The position numbers and the translations under genes were made by a program. Positions 1 to 8,351 of a stretch of DNA of 64,000 nucleotides are shown in pieces. Positions within the stretch are counted from its first letter, which is position 1, and each line of letters opens with the position of its first letter. Source of the stretch: Methylobacterium sp. Leaf104 (GTDB taxonomy: Bacteria > Pseudomonadota > Alphaproteobacteria > Rhizobiales > Beijerinckiaceae); assembly GCF_001422885.1 (NCBI RefSeq), contig NZ_LMMZ01000012.1, positions 436,388 to 500,387 on the forward strand, read 5' to 3'. The notes beneath the pieces were generated by a model that saw only the letters and a program-made list of their open reading frames with translations, searched no databases and was not told where the DNA came from.

Positions 1-46
1 AGGGCGCATGGTCCGGTGGCCGAACGCCACCCTCCAGGATCCTTCG

Positions 47-769
47 ATGCTGCGCGAGATCGTCCTCGACACCGAGACCACCGGCACGGACGCCAAGAAC
101 GGCGACCGCCTGATCGAGATCGGCTGCGTCGAGCTGATCAACCACGTCCAGACCGGCAAAGTCTTCCACAAACTCGTGAATCCGACCCGGCCGGTCTCAC
201 AGGGCGCCTTCGCGGTGCACGGTATCTCGGACGCCATGCTGGCCGACAAGCCGCTCTTCGCCGACATCGTCGACGAATTCCGCGACTTCTGCGGCGACTC
301 GCCCCTGGTGATCCACAACGCGCCCTTCGACGTCGGCTTCCTCAACATGGAATATGCCCGCCTCGGCGCGGCCGCCCCTCCGCCCATCGACCTCGCCGAC
401 GTCGTCGACACCCTGCAGCTCGCCCGCCGCAAGCACACGGGGGCCGCCAACAACCTCGACGCCCTGTGCTCGCGCTACGGCATCGACACCACGCGGCGGA
501 CCAAGCACGGCGCGCTCCTCGACGCGCAGATCCTGGCCGAGGTCTATGTTGAGCTCCTCGGCGGCAAGCAGACCAGTCTCGGGCTCGCCATGACGGAGGT
601 CGAGGCGGTGGTGGTGATCGGGGATGGTGGCGAGGCCGTGCCGGTCGGCCCGCGCCAGCTGCGCCACCGCCTCAGCGAGACCGAGCGCGCCCGGCACGCG
701 ACCTTCATCGCCACCCTCGGCGGCGGGGCGGTCTGGAGCGACTACCTTGGCGGAGAGGAGACGGCCTAG
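47..769 (+). CDS. dnaQ: DNA polymerase III epsilon subunit (3'-5' proofreading exonuclease)
   Basis: This 240-residue protein is the proofreading exonuclease of the replicative polymerase. It hydrolyses mismatched 3' ends in complex with the alpha subunit. The DEDDh exonuclease motifs are visible: LDTETTG near residue 7 (metal-binding D and E), NAPFDVGFLN in the middle, and HGALLDAQ with the catalytic His and last Asp. The length matches the family. An in-frame ATG lies at 8, but the homology begins at the ATG at 47, which has an AGGA about 9 bases upstream, so I prefer that start. Confidence 0.95.
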   Translation: MLREIVLDTETTGTDAKNGDRLIEIGCVELINHVQTGKVFHKLVNPTRPVSQGAFAVHGISDAMLADKPLFADIVDEFRDFCGDSPLVIHNAPFDVGFLNMEYARLGAAAPPPIDLADVVDTLQLARRKHTGAANNLDALCSRYGIDTTRRTKHGALLDAQILAEVYVELLGGKQTSLGLAMTEVEAVVVIGDGGEAVPVGPRQLRHRLSETERARHATFIATLGGGAVWSDYLGGEETA

Positions 770-811
770 GGGCCGCCGAACCTGCCCGCACCGGTGCGGA
801 TCCGGCGTCCC

Positions 812-886
812 ACGATGCTGCGATGCATCGTGCCGCCATGTTGCATCGCAGCGAAGACCTCCCATATACCATCCTGGTGGATGGTA
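812..886. repeat. Nested perfect inverted repeats in the leader of the RHH gene
   Basis: Three perfect inverted repeats are packed between dnaQ and the RHH regulator. GCTGCGATGCA (817-827) pairs with TGCATCGCAGC (842-852). ACGATGC (812-818) pairs with GCATCGT (825-831), and so competes with the first. TACCATCC (867-874) pairs with GGATGGTA (879-886), ending 13 bases before the ATG at 900. Ribbon-helix-helix proteins commonly autoregulate through such sites, so an operator is the simplest reading. A hairpin over the leader mRNA is possible too. Confidence 0.6.
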
Positions 887-899
887 GCGGGAAGGTACG

Positions 900-1325
900 A
901 TGCTCGATCTCGAGGACAAGCCCAGGGCGCCGATCCGGGTCGGTGACACCGAGAAGATCACGATCAATCTCGGCTACGTCGACCTCGGCCACATCGACCT
1001 TCTCGTGTCCGAGAGCGTCTACGCCAACCGGAGCGACTTCATCCGCACGGCCGTGCGCAACCAGATCGCCCGCCACGGCGACGTCACACGACAATCGGTC
1101 GCCCGCAAGGGCGTCGAACTCGGCCTGCGCCGCTACGAGCGGGCCGAACTCGAGGCGGCCCGCGCCAGCGGCATCCGCCTCGACATCCGCGTCCTCGGGC
1201 TCGCCAGCATCGCGCCCGACGTCAGCCCGGAACTGGCCCGCGACGCCATCGCGTCGATCGAGGTCATGGGAAGCCTGCAGGCGACCCCGGGTGTGAAGGC
1301 GGCCCTCGCCGACCGCTTTCTCTAG
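900..1325 (+). CDS. Ribbon-helix-helix (CopG-like) transcriptional regulator
   Basis: This is a 141-residue protein with an N-terminal ribbon-helix-helix-like stretch at about residues 16-58. A beta-strand-like KITINLG is followed by two helices containing YANRSDFIRTAVRNQI, typical of CopG/MetJ-fold DNA-binding dimers. The C-terminal half is of unknown function. GGGAAGG gives a good ribosome site before the ATG. The gene lies 68 bases upstream of the PHB-depolymerase-type esterase on the same strand and probably controls it or itself. The palindromes directly upstream support autoregulation. The target is inferred, not shown. Confidence 0.75.
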   Translation: MLDLEDKPRAPIRVGDTEKITINLGYVDLGHIDLLVSESVYANRSDFIRTAVRNQIARHGDVTRQSVARKGVELGLRRYERAELEAARASGIRLDIRVLGLASIAPDVSPELARDAIASIEVMGSLQATPGVKAALADRFL

Positions 1326-1393
1326 ACTGCGTCCCAACCCGCGTTCCCGACCTCGCATGGTTCGACGCCCCGTCGAGCCGGAAAGCGAAACCC

Positions 1394-2851
1394 ATGACCG
1401 ATTCTTCGAAGACCGACCCTTCGAACCGGATGCAGAACCGCCTCGCCGACATGATGGAGGCGACGCGCCTCACTGCGGCCGGACGCCTGCAGGACGCGAC
1501 GGACCTGCTGCAGCGCGGCTTCACCGGCGCATCGCCCGCGTCCCGGCCCCAGGCGGGGCACACCGCTCCGGCCGCCGAACCCCACACCATCGACCTAGTG
1601 GCCGAGCGCATCGAGACCGGTCCCGCCGTCCAGCGCACCACCCCCGACCGGTCCGGGGCCTCGGTCAAGGCCGCCGCGAATCCTTCCTCCAAGCCGGGTT
1701 CCTCCAAGGCTGCTTTCTCCAAACCGGGTTCGGCCGCCGGCGAGGAGGCCGGTCTCGCCGCGATCCTGCCGGAGAGGCTGCGCAAGGTCGTCGAGACGGT
1801 GACGCGGGGAATCGCCCCGGTTCTCGGCGGCCTCGGGAAGGCTGGCCACGGCATCCCGAACCCGGGCGCCTCGGGTCCCGCAGGCTCCGGACTTCCGGGC
1901 GGAGGCTTCGTCGGCAATCTCGGCACCCTCGTCTCGGGGCTTGCCGGCGGCCTCGGCTCGTCGGGCACTGACCAGGCCCGTGCGCCCCTTACCGAGGGCG
2001 GCAGCTTCACCGAGCACAGCTTCGCCAATGCGGCCGGCGCGCGGGACTACAAGCTCTTCGTTCCCAGCGACGTCCGTCCCGACCTGCCCCTGGTGGTGAT
2101 GCTGCACGGCTGCACCCAATCGCCGGACGACTTTGCCGCCGGCACCGGCATGAACGCCCTCGCCGAGGCCGAGGGCTTCCTCGTCGCCTATCCGGCGCAG
2201 AGCGGGCGTGCCAACGGCCAGCGCTGCTGGAACTGGTTTCAGCCCGTCGACCAGGGCCGGGATTCCGGCGAGGCCGGGATCATCGCCGGGCTCACCCGCG
2301 CGATCATCGCCGAGCACCGGGTCGACCCGGCGCGCGTCTACATCGCCGGCCTGTCGGCGGGTGCCGCCGCGGCGGTGAACATCGCCCGGGCCTATCCCGA
2401 CCTGTACGCGGCGGTGGGGATCCATTCCGGCCTCGCGGCGGGCTGTGCCCGCGACGTCTCGACCGCGCTGACGGTGATGCGCCTGGGCCCCGTGGCCGCC
2501 GCCGACTGTGCGGCGTCCGCGGTGCGGGTGCCCACCATCGTGTTCCACGGCGAGAGCGACGGCACCGTCAACCCGCGCAACGGCGAGCAGGCGCTGGCCC
2601 AGGCCGGCATCGACGGGCTGACGCCCGAGGCGGCCGAGGCGGTGAGCCCGGGCGGCCTGCCCTACACCCGCACCCGCTACGCCGACGCGGACGGCCGGGT
2701 CGCGGTGGAGGGCTGGATCGTGCGCGGCCTCGGCCATGCTTGGTCCGGCGGCAGCCCGGCCGGCAGCTACACCGATCCGCGCGGACCGGATGCCACGCGG
2801 GCGATGCTCGACTTCTTCCGGGCCAATCCCCTGGCGGCGGGCCGGGCCTGA
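1394..2851 (+). CDS. PHB depolymerase family esterase (alpha/beta hydrolase)
   Basis: This 485-residue serine hydrolase resembles the catalytic domain of type 1 short-chain poly(3-hydroxybutyrate) depolymerases. The catalytic half starts near residue 200 (LVVMLHGCTQSPDDF), with the lipase box GLSAG around Ser321, a later HGESDG with the likely catalytic Asp, and GLGHAWSGG with the His. About 200 residues upstream are low in complexity and rich in Ala, Gly, Ser and Pro, and no signal peptide is visible. The enzyme may therefore act inside the cell or be anchored differently from secreted depolymerases. The true substrate could be another polyester or ester. Confidence 0.85.
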   Translation: MTDSSKTDPSNRMQNRLADMMEATRLTAAGRLQDATDLLQRGFTGASPASRPQAGHTAPAAEPHTIDLVAERIETGPAVQRTTPDRSGASVKAAANPSSKPGSSKAAFSKPGSAAGEEAGLAAILPERLRKVVETVTRGIAPVLGGLGKAGHGIPNPGASGPAGSGLPGGGFVGNLGTLVSGLAGGLGSSGTDQARAPLTEGGSFTEHSFANAAGARDYKLFVPSDVRPDLPLVVMLHGCTQSPDDFAAGTGMNALAEAEGFLVAYPAQSGRANGQRCWNWFQPVDQGRDSGEAGIIAGLTRAIIAEHRVDPARVYIAGLSAGAAAAVNIARAYPDLYAAVGIHSGLAAGCARDVSTALTVMRLGPVAAADCAASAVRVPTIVFHGESDGTVNPRNGEQALAQAGIDGLTPEAAEAVSPGGLPYTRTRYADADGRVAVEGWIVRGLGHAWSGGSPAGSYTDPRGPDATRAMLDFFRANPLAAGRA

Positions 2852-2863
2852 GCGTCCGGCGGG

Positions 2864-3721
2864 TCAGCCCACCGCCACGTTGTCGATGAGGCGCGTGCGG
2901 CCGAGATAGGCCGCCGCCAGCACTCGGGCCGGTCGGGTCGCGCGCTCGACCGGCGCCAGCGTCTCGGCATCGCGGACTTCGAGATACTGCACCGGCTCGA
3001 ATCCCGCCGCCGCCAGCGCGGCCCGGCCCCGTTCGATCAGGGGACCGGCGTCCGCGCCGGCCGCGAGGCCCGCGGCGATCTCGGTCAGGACGGCATGGAG
3101 GCGCGGCGCGCGGGACCGCTCCTCGGGCGCGAGGTAGCGGTTGCGCGAGGACAGGGCGAGGCCGTCCGCCTCCCGCAGGGTCGGGACGCCCAGGATCTCC
3201 ACGGGCAGGTCGAGGTCGCGCACGGCGCGGCGGATCACCAGGAGCTGCTGGTAGTCCTTCTCGCCGAAGAGGGCGCAGTCCGGCTGGACCTGGTTGAGGA
3301 GCTTGGTCACCACCGTGGCGACGCCGGAGAAGTGGCCGGGCCGGTAGGCGCCGCACAGACCCTCCGTGAGGCCGCCGACCTCGATCCGGGTCGCGAAATG
3401 CTCGGGATACATGCCGGAGACTTCCGGCAGATAGGCCGCATCGACGCCCGCCTCCGCCAGCCGGGCGAGGTCCGCCGCGGTGTCGCGGGGATAGCGCGAG
3501 TAATCCTCGTTCGGACCGAACTGGGTCGGATTGACGAAGATGCTCGCCACCACGCGCCGGCCGAGGCTGCGCGCCCGCGCCATCAGGGCGACGTGGCCGG
3601 CATGGAGCGCCCCCATCGTCGGCACCAGCACCACCCGCTCGCCGGCAAGCCGCCAGGCGGCGACCTCCGCCCGCAAGGGAGCGACGGCCGTGAACCGGAG
3701 CAGGGGAGTGGGATCGGACAT
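2864..3721 (-). CDS. panC: Pantoate-beta-alanine ligase (pantothenate synthetase)
   Basis: This 285-residue cytoplasmic enzyme makes pantothenate from pantoate, beta-alanine and ATP for coenzyme A synthesis. Family motifs seen are LVPTMGALHAGH (ATP-binding HxGH), FVNPTQFGPNED, FGEKDYQQL and SSRNRYL. I chose the ATG at 3721 because GAGG sits at good spacing; a GTG two codons upstream is less likely. It is the last gene of a minus-strand run. Its 3' end converges on the PHB-type esterase with only 12 bases between them. No panB is in the window. Confidence 0.96.
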   Translation of the reverse strand: MSDPTPLLRFTAVAPLRAEVAAWRLAGERVVLVPTMGALHAGHVALMARARSLGRRVVASIFVNPTQFGPNEDYSRYPRDTAADLARLAEAGVDAAYLPEVSGMYPEHFATRIEVGGLTEGLCGAYRPGHFSGVATVVTKLLNQVQPDCALFGEKDYQQLLVIRRAVRDLDLPVEILGVPTLREADGLALSSRNRYLAPEERSRAPRLHAVLTEIAAGLAAGADAGPLIERGRAALAAAGFEPVQYLEVRDAETLAPVERATRPARVLAAAYLGRTRLIDNVAVG

Positions 3722-3807
3722 CGGCACCTCGTCCTCGGCAGAACTTCGGCGGGAATCGCGCCTCGGGCGCGAGACCTAATCGCACCGCCGCGGGGATGCC
3801 AGACGCC

Positions 3808-4209
3808 TTAGGGACAATAGGGCCGCAGCGGCCGTCCGTAGGGATCGTCCACTCCGAGGGGCGGGGTGAAGCCGTAATAGCTCGGCTTGCCGAGGCCGTA
3901 GGCCGAGCCGACGTAGCTCGGGTCGCCGGGGGCGTCGGTGGGGATCGGAACCCGGCGGGGAATGCAGCCGGCCAGCCGCCGGCGCGGCACCGGTGCGCGG
4001 TGGACCACCCCGCCCTCCTCCTCCGCCCGCGGGAAGTAGCGCGGCAGGCCCTCGGGCTCCGCCGCGTAGCCCTCGGCCGCGCGGCCGGGGGTCGGGAAGG
4101 CGAGACCGCCGAAATCCGCCGCACCGGCGGGGACCGCCACCAGCCCGGCCAGGAGCACGAGCGCCGGCACCGGGCCGCCCCGTCTGATCGCCACAAAGCC
4201 ACGCCGCAT
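3808..4209 (-). CDS. Small exported protein of unknown function
   Basis: This 133-residue protein begins with a clear signal peptide: basic MRRG, a hydrophobic core, then PAGAA. The mature part is rich in Pro, Gly and Tyr and has one internal Cys and a C-terminal PYCP. I do not recognise the family. A GAGGAG ribosome site precedes the ATG. It lies 50 bases downstream of the beta-lactamase gene and 86 bases upstream of panC on the same strand, so it may be co-transcribed with the envelope genes. A periplasmic location is inferred from the signal peptide only. Confidence 0.7.
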   Translation of the reverse strand: MRRGFVAIRRGGPVPALVLLAGLVAVPAGAADFGGLAFPTPGRAAEGYAAEPEGLPRYFPRAEEEGGVVHRAPVPRRRLAGCIPRRVPIPTDAPGDPSYVGSAYGLGKPSYYGFTPPLGVDDPYGRPLRPYCP

Positions 4210-4259
4210 CGGGTCCACTCCTCGCCGGACGAGGGTGGCAGGCAGGCGTGAACCGAGCG

Positions 4260-5174
4260 TTAACCATACGTCTCCGCGATGACCCGGCCGATCGCCGCAT
4301 GGGCGGCGTCGCGGGCCTCGCTCGGGGCGTCCGATCCCGTCAGGTAGACCGCCGCCACCAGGGGCGCCCGGGCCGGCGGGCGCAGGAGCGCCACCACGTT
4401 GGCGGTGCCGTTGGACCCGGTGCCGGTCTTGTCGCCGACGCCCCACGACGCCGGAAGCCCGGCCCGAAGGCGCTTCGTCCCGGTGCGGGAGGCCGTCATC
4501 CAGCCCTCGAGGCGGGCACGGCCGGCCTCCGTCAGCGTCGGGCCGAGGAGGATCTTCGCGACGGTCGCCGCCATCGTGGCGGGCCGGGTGGTGTCGCGGG
4601 GATCGCCGGGCACGGCCGAATTCAGGTCGGGCTCGGTCCGGTCGAGGCGGGTCGCCGGGTCGCCGAGGTCCCGGCACCAGGCGGTCAGGGCCGCGGGCCC
4701 GCCGAGGGCGCCGAGCAGGAGGTTGGCGGCGGTGTTGTCGCTCCAGACCATGGCGGCCGCGCACAGGGCCTCCACCGACATCCCCCCGGCCTCCGGGCCG
4801 CCCGCCCTCAGCGCGCCCCCGGTGACGGGAGCGTAGGCGTCGAGGTCGGCCGCGCCGTAGGCGAGGCGCCGGTCGAGCCGTTCGCGGCCGGCCTCGACAC
4901 GAGCCAGGATCGCCGCGGCGAGGAGCAGCTTGAAGGTGCTGCACAGCGGAAAGGCGGCCTCGGCGTCGTGCAGGAGGGCGGGTCCGCCGCCCGTGTCGAG
5001 GACGGCGATCCCGGCCCGGCCGCCGAGTTCTCCGGCGATCCGCGCGAGCGCCGCCTCGGCCTCGGCGAACCGGCCGGCGGTTCCGCGATCCGGCCGGGCC
5101 TGCGCCGCCCCCGGCCGCGGCAGCGCGGGCAGGAGGGTCCCCGCCCCGAGGAGGGTCCGTCGCGTCAGGCGCAT
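4260..5174 (-). CDS. bla: Class A beta-lactamase (Tat-type signal)
   Basis: This is a 304-residue serine beta-lactamase. The class A motifs are all present: STFK with nucleophile Ser79 and Lys82, SDN at 145-147, an omega-loop Glu181 in RTEPDLN, and KTG at 249-251. The N-terminus carries a twin-arginine-like TRRTLLGAG followed by a hydrophobic stretch, suggesting folded export to the periplasm. It starts 26 bases after the BatD-like gene and looks like part of the same transcript. That is unusual: no AmpR/BlaI-type regulator is adjacent. The spectrum cannot be read from sequence alone. Confidence 0.93.
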   Translation of the reverse strand: MRLTRRTLLGAGTLLPALPRPGAAQARPDRGTAGRFAEAEAALARIAGELGGRAGIAVLDTGGGPALLHDAEAAFPLCSTFKLLLAAAILARVEAGRERLDRRLAYGAADLDAYAPVTGGALRAGGPEAGGMSVEALCAAAMVWSDNTAANLLLGALGGPAALTAWCRDLGDPATRLDRTEPDLNSAVPGDPRDTTRPATMAATVAKILLGPTLTEAGRARLEGWMTASRTGTKRLRAGLPASWGVGDKTGTGSNGTANVVALLRPPARAPLVAAVYLTGSDAPSEARDAAHAAIGRVIAETYG

Positions 5175-5200
5175 GGGATTCCAGAACGGTCGCGGCGAGG

Positions 5201-6520
5201 TCACGGTGCGGTCCGCGCCCGTCCGTCGAGGGGGGCGAGGCGGGTGGGTGCCGCCGCGGCCGGGGCGGTCGCGACGACGGGACGTCCCAGGGCGCGGGCG
5301 AGGTCCGGCAGGTCCAGCGCGGTCGCGGGGCCGGGCCCGTAGAGCCTGGCATCGAGAGCCTCGAGGCCCGCGGCGATCTCCGGCTCGGCCCGCCAGGCGC
5401 GGGCGAGGTCCGGCTGCTCCAGGAGCACGGGATCGAGATGGGCGCGGAAGGCCCGGGCATCCCGGGCCGCGGCGGCGCGGCCCAGCGCCCGGCGCGTCCG
5501 GGCGTCGAGGCGCCGGCGTCCGGGGCGGCTCCCGGTGCCGAAGCCAAGCAGGGCGAGGCCGAGGCCGAAGGCGCCGAGGGCCGCCGTCGCCACCACGAGG
5601 GGGGAGGCCGGCAGGACGGGTTTCGCCTCGTCGTCCCGGTCGGGCAGGCCGCCGCCGATCTGGCGGGCCGGGATCTCGGCCTCGCGCAGGGTGCGCGAGA
5701 CGGTGTCGAACCACGGGATGACGATCGCGTCGAGGGGAATGATCTCCTCGATCGCGGGGCGCACGTCCCACTGGTAGGTCACGCGGGCCACGGGTCCGGC
5801 GGGGGTGATCAGGGTCTCGCGGGTCACCGGCCCGGCGAAGGTGAGGATGCCGCGGGTGCGCATCACCGGGCGGGGCGGCAGCCCCTCGGCGACCATGCCC
5901 TGCGCCTCCAGGGTGACGATGCGCCGGGTGGTCTCGCCGAGCTTCACCGTCTCGGGATCGGGGCTCCAGGAATCGGTGATCGTGACGTCCTTGGCCGGCA
6001 GCCACCACGGCTCCTTGGCGTCGGGGCCGCCGACCGGTTTCGTCCAGGTGGCGACGGGCAGCGTCACCGGGGCCGAGGGCACGTCGACGACGACCCGCTG
6101 GCCGCCGTCGTTGACGGTGAGGCGGTGCAGGAACGGATCGATGGTGAAGTCGCCCGGATGGTGCGGGAAGATCGCCACGACCCGGTCGAAGGCGATCGCC
6201 ACCTGCCCGTCGGGCAGCCGGGTCTTCGACCAGGCGTCGCGGCCGAGCTGCGTCCAGCTGAAATTGGCCAGCGACGGCTGGATCACCTCCTCCAGCAGGA
6301 TCGGCTGCCGGTAGACCCCGTGGATGCGCAGCAGCACCATCTCGCGGGAGAACGGATCGGCGTTGCCGTTGCGCTCCGGGGTCACCGTGAGGGTGAGGTC
6401 GCCGGGGCCGATCTCGGCCCGGGCGGGGAGGGGCGCGAGGCAGGTGAGGACCAGGGCGAGACACGCCGTCAAACCCCTCTCCCGCGCGGGGGAGCGGGGG
6501 GGCTGCATCACATTCACCAT
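5201..6520 (-). CDS. BatD-like exported membrane protein
   Basis: This 439-residue protein has a signal peptide (cleavage near LPARA) and a long extracytoplasmic beta-rich domain. A single C-terminal membrane helix (PLVVATAALGAFGLGLALLG) and a cytoplasmic tail follow. This is the layout of BatD/oxygen-tolerance proteins that partner vWA proteins in MoxR operons. Its ATG overlaps the stop of the TPR gene (ATGGTGA, 7 bases), indicating translational coupling. Sequence likeness to classical BatD is loose; assignment rests mainly on architecture and operon position. Confidence 0.75.
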   Translation of the reverse strand: MVNVMQPPRSPARERGLTACLALVLTCLAPLPARAEIGPGDLTLTVTPERNGNADPFSREMVLLRIHGVYRQPILLEEVIQPSLANFSWTQLGRDAWSKTRLPDGQVAIAFDRVVAIFPHHPGDFTIDPFLHRLTVNDGGQRVVVDVPSAPVTLPVATWTKPVGGPDAKEPWWLPAKDVTITDSWSPDPETVKLGETTRRIVTLEAQGMVAEGLPPRPVMRTRGILTFAGPVTRETLITPAGPVARVTYQWDVRPAIEEIIPLDAIVIPWFDTVSRTLREAEIPARQIGGGLPDRDDEAKPVLPASPLVVATAALGAFGLGLALLGFGTGSRPGRRRLDARTRRALGRAAAARDARAFRAHLDPVLLEQPDLARAWRAEPEIAAGLEALDARLYGPGPATALDLPDLARALGRPVVATAPAAAAPTRLAPLDGRARTAP

Positions 6521-7422
6521 GGGTTGCTTCCCCCCGGCACCGCCGTGCCGGCCTCGATGCGGGCCGCCTGCTCCGCCTTCAGGCGCAGCTTGAGATACCG
6601 TCCGGGATCGTCCGGCAGGGTCTGCAGCCAGAGGCGGTCGGGGCGGATCTCGTGGGCCTCGAAGCTCTTCGTCACCCGGCGCACCTCGCGCTCGGGGGCC
6701 GCCGCGACCATGGCCGAGCCCGCCCCCGTGCGGCCGCGCCCGGCCGCGTCGCTGGCGGAGCCCCGGGCCTCGCCCTTGCCGGAATCCACCGAGACCTGCT
6801 CGGCCTTGCCGCGCCGGGCGACCTTGCTGTTGCCCGGCGTCGAGGAGGTGGTGCCGCCCTCCTTGTTGCCGGCCAGGCCCTCGCCGCTGGAGGTGGCCTG
6901 GGTGTCGTCGTTGGGATCCTGGTTCGAGGTCTTGTTGTAGCGCGCGCCCACGGTGGCGGTGGCGTTGGCGACACCCCCGCCCTTGCCGGGATCGCCGGCG
7001 CCCTCGTCGACGAGGCGGGCGATCAGCGAGCGGTTGGCCTGCGCGTCGGCATCGCGCGGGTTGTACTGGAGCGCGGCGTCGTAGGCATCCAGCGCCCCCT
7101 GCAGGTCGCCGGACTTCGCCAGCGCATTGCCGAGGTTGTAGCTGTTGCGCCGGCCGCCGGCGCGGAACAGGGCGGCGGCTTCCGTGTAGCGCCCGGCCTG
7201 ATAGAGGGCCGGGCCGCGCCAGGCCGGATCGTCGAACACCCGGGCCGCGGCCCCGGGCAGGCCGGCCCCCATCAGGGCGCGGCCGAGGCTGGTGCGCGGC
7301 TGCGCCGTGGCGGTCAGGCCGAGGATGCCGGCCCCGGCGAGCCCGAGGGCGGCGAGGCGCGCCCAGCGGGTCCAGCCGCGGGGAAGGGCGGGCAGGCGGG
7401 CGGACAACGAACCGGTCGCCAT
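6514..7422 (-). CDS. TPR-containing membrane protein (BatC-like)
   Basis: This 302-residue protein has an N-terminal membrane helix (residues about 20-42) and one or two tetratricopeptide repeats centred on SYNLGNALAKSGDLQGALDA (about 119-160). A long low-complexity stretch rich in Gly, Ser, Asn and Lys follows, then a conserved C-terminal RYLKLRLKAEQ. In Bat operons the BatC/TPR subunit scaffolds the vWA proteins. The start overlaps the stop of the upstream vWA gene by one base (TGATG), so it is tightly coupled. The function of the disordered linker is unknown. Confidence 0.8.
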   Translation of the reverse strand: MATGSLSARLPALPRGWTRWARLAALGLAGAGILGLTATAQPRTSLGRALMGAGLPGAAARVFDDPAWRGPALYQAGRYTEAAALFRAGGRRNSYNLGNALAKSGDLQGALDAYDAALQYNPRDADAQANRSLIARLVDEGAGDPGKGGGVANATATVGARYNKTSNQDPNDDTQATSSGEGLAGNKEGGTTSSTPGNSKVARRGKAEQVSVDSGKGEARGSASDAAGRGRTGAGSAMVAAAPEREVRRVTKSFEAHEIRPDRLWLQTLPDDPGRYLKLRLKAEQAARIEAGTAVPGGSNPW

Positions 7423-8351
7423 CAGGCGCTCCTGCGGAACAGGACGAGGGCCGGCAGCAGGGCCAGCAGGACGAGCCAGCGCCCGAGATCGGCGAAGGCC
7501 AGCACGGTGTAGCCCCCGACGGCGAGGTGCTGGGCGGTGCTGGCGCCCACCGCGTCGAGCACCGCGGCCGGGCTGTCCAGGAGGGCGAAGCGGCCCGCGC
7601 CGGCATCGGCCAGGCGCTCGAGGGCGCCCCGGTCGGGCTTGGGCGAGCCCGCCGGCAGGCCGGGGCCGTCGGGCACGAAGAGGCCGTGCAGGTGCCAGCC
7701 CTTGGCCCGGATCGCGGTGGCCTCGCGCAGGGCCGCGTCGCCGATGCCGTCGCCGTCGGTGACGAGGACCACGTCGCCCGCGATCACGCCGGCCTCCTCC
7801 AGGGTGCGGCGGGCGAGCGCGAGGCCGCGCTCGGGATGGGTGCCCCGGTCCGGCACGGTGTCGCCGTCGAGGGCGAAGAGGGTCGAGGACAGGGCGTCCC
7901 GGTCCGTGGTCGGCGGCGCGGCGAGATAGGCGTCGCCGGCATAGACCACCACCGCGACGCTGCGGGTGCCGGCGGCCTCGGCGGCCCCCTGCGCGACCTG
8001 GCGCACGTCCTTGAGGTGCCCGCCCTCCGCGATGGAGCGCGACAGGTCGACCACCACCACGGTCGCGTCGAGGTTGCGGAAGGTGGCGGCGTCCGGGCGC
8101 TCCACCGCCGGGCCGGTCAGGGCCAGGGCGACGAGCCCGGCCGCGATCGCCGCGGCGAGGTTCGCCTGCCGGCGTCCACCGAGCACCGCCCCGCGCCGGG
8201 CCAGCAGCGCCATCAGGCCGGGATCGACGGCCCGGGTCCAGTCGCCGAGCGGTGCCGAGCGCCAGGCGGCGCGCAGCGCCAGGGCGGCCACGAGGGGGAT
8301 CGCCACCAGCCACCAGGGCCGCAGGACGGCGAGGGTGTCGAGGAAGCTCAT
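7422..8351 (-). CDS. von Willebrand factor A domain membrane protein (BatB-like)
   Basis: This 309-residue protein has membrane helices near the N-terminus (about 13-30 and 62-80), a vWA domain with a MIDAS motif DLSRS, and a C-terminal helix. LVTDGDG supplies further metal-site residues. It is the second of two tandem vWA genes. Its ATG overlaps the stop of the first (ATGA). Family knowledge: BatA and BatB form membrane complexes assembled by the MoxR AAA ATPase and contribute to envelope or oxidative stress resistance. The partner here is inferred from context. Confidence 0.88.
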   Translation of the reverse strand: MSFLDTLAVLRPWWLVAIPLVAALALRAAWRSAPLGDWTRAVDPGLMALLARRGAVLGGRRQANLAAAIAAGLVALALTGPAVERPDAATFRNLDATVVVVDLSRSIAEGGHLKDVRQVAQGAAEAAGTRSVAVVVYAGDAYLAAPPTTDRDALSSTLFALDGDTVPDRGTHPERGLALARRTLEEAGVIAGDVVLVTDGDGIGDAALREATAIRAKGWHLHGLFVPDGPGLPAGSPKPDRGALERLADAGAGRFALLDSPAAVLDAVGASTAQHLAVGGYTVLAFADLGRWLVLLALLPALVLFRRSA

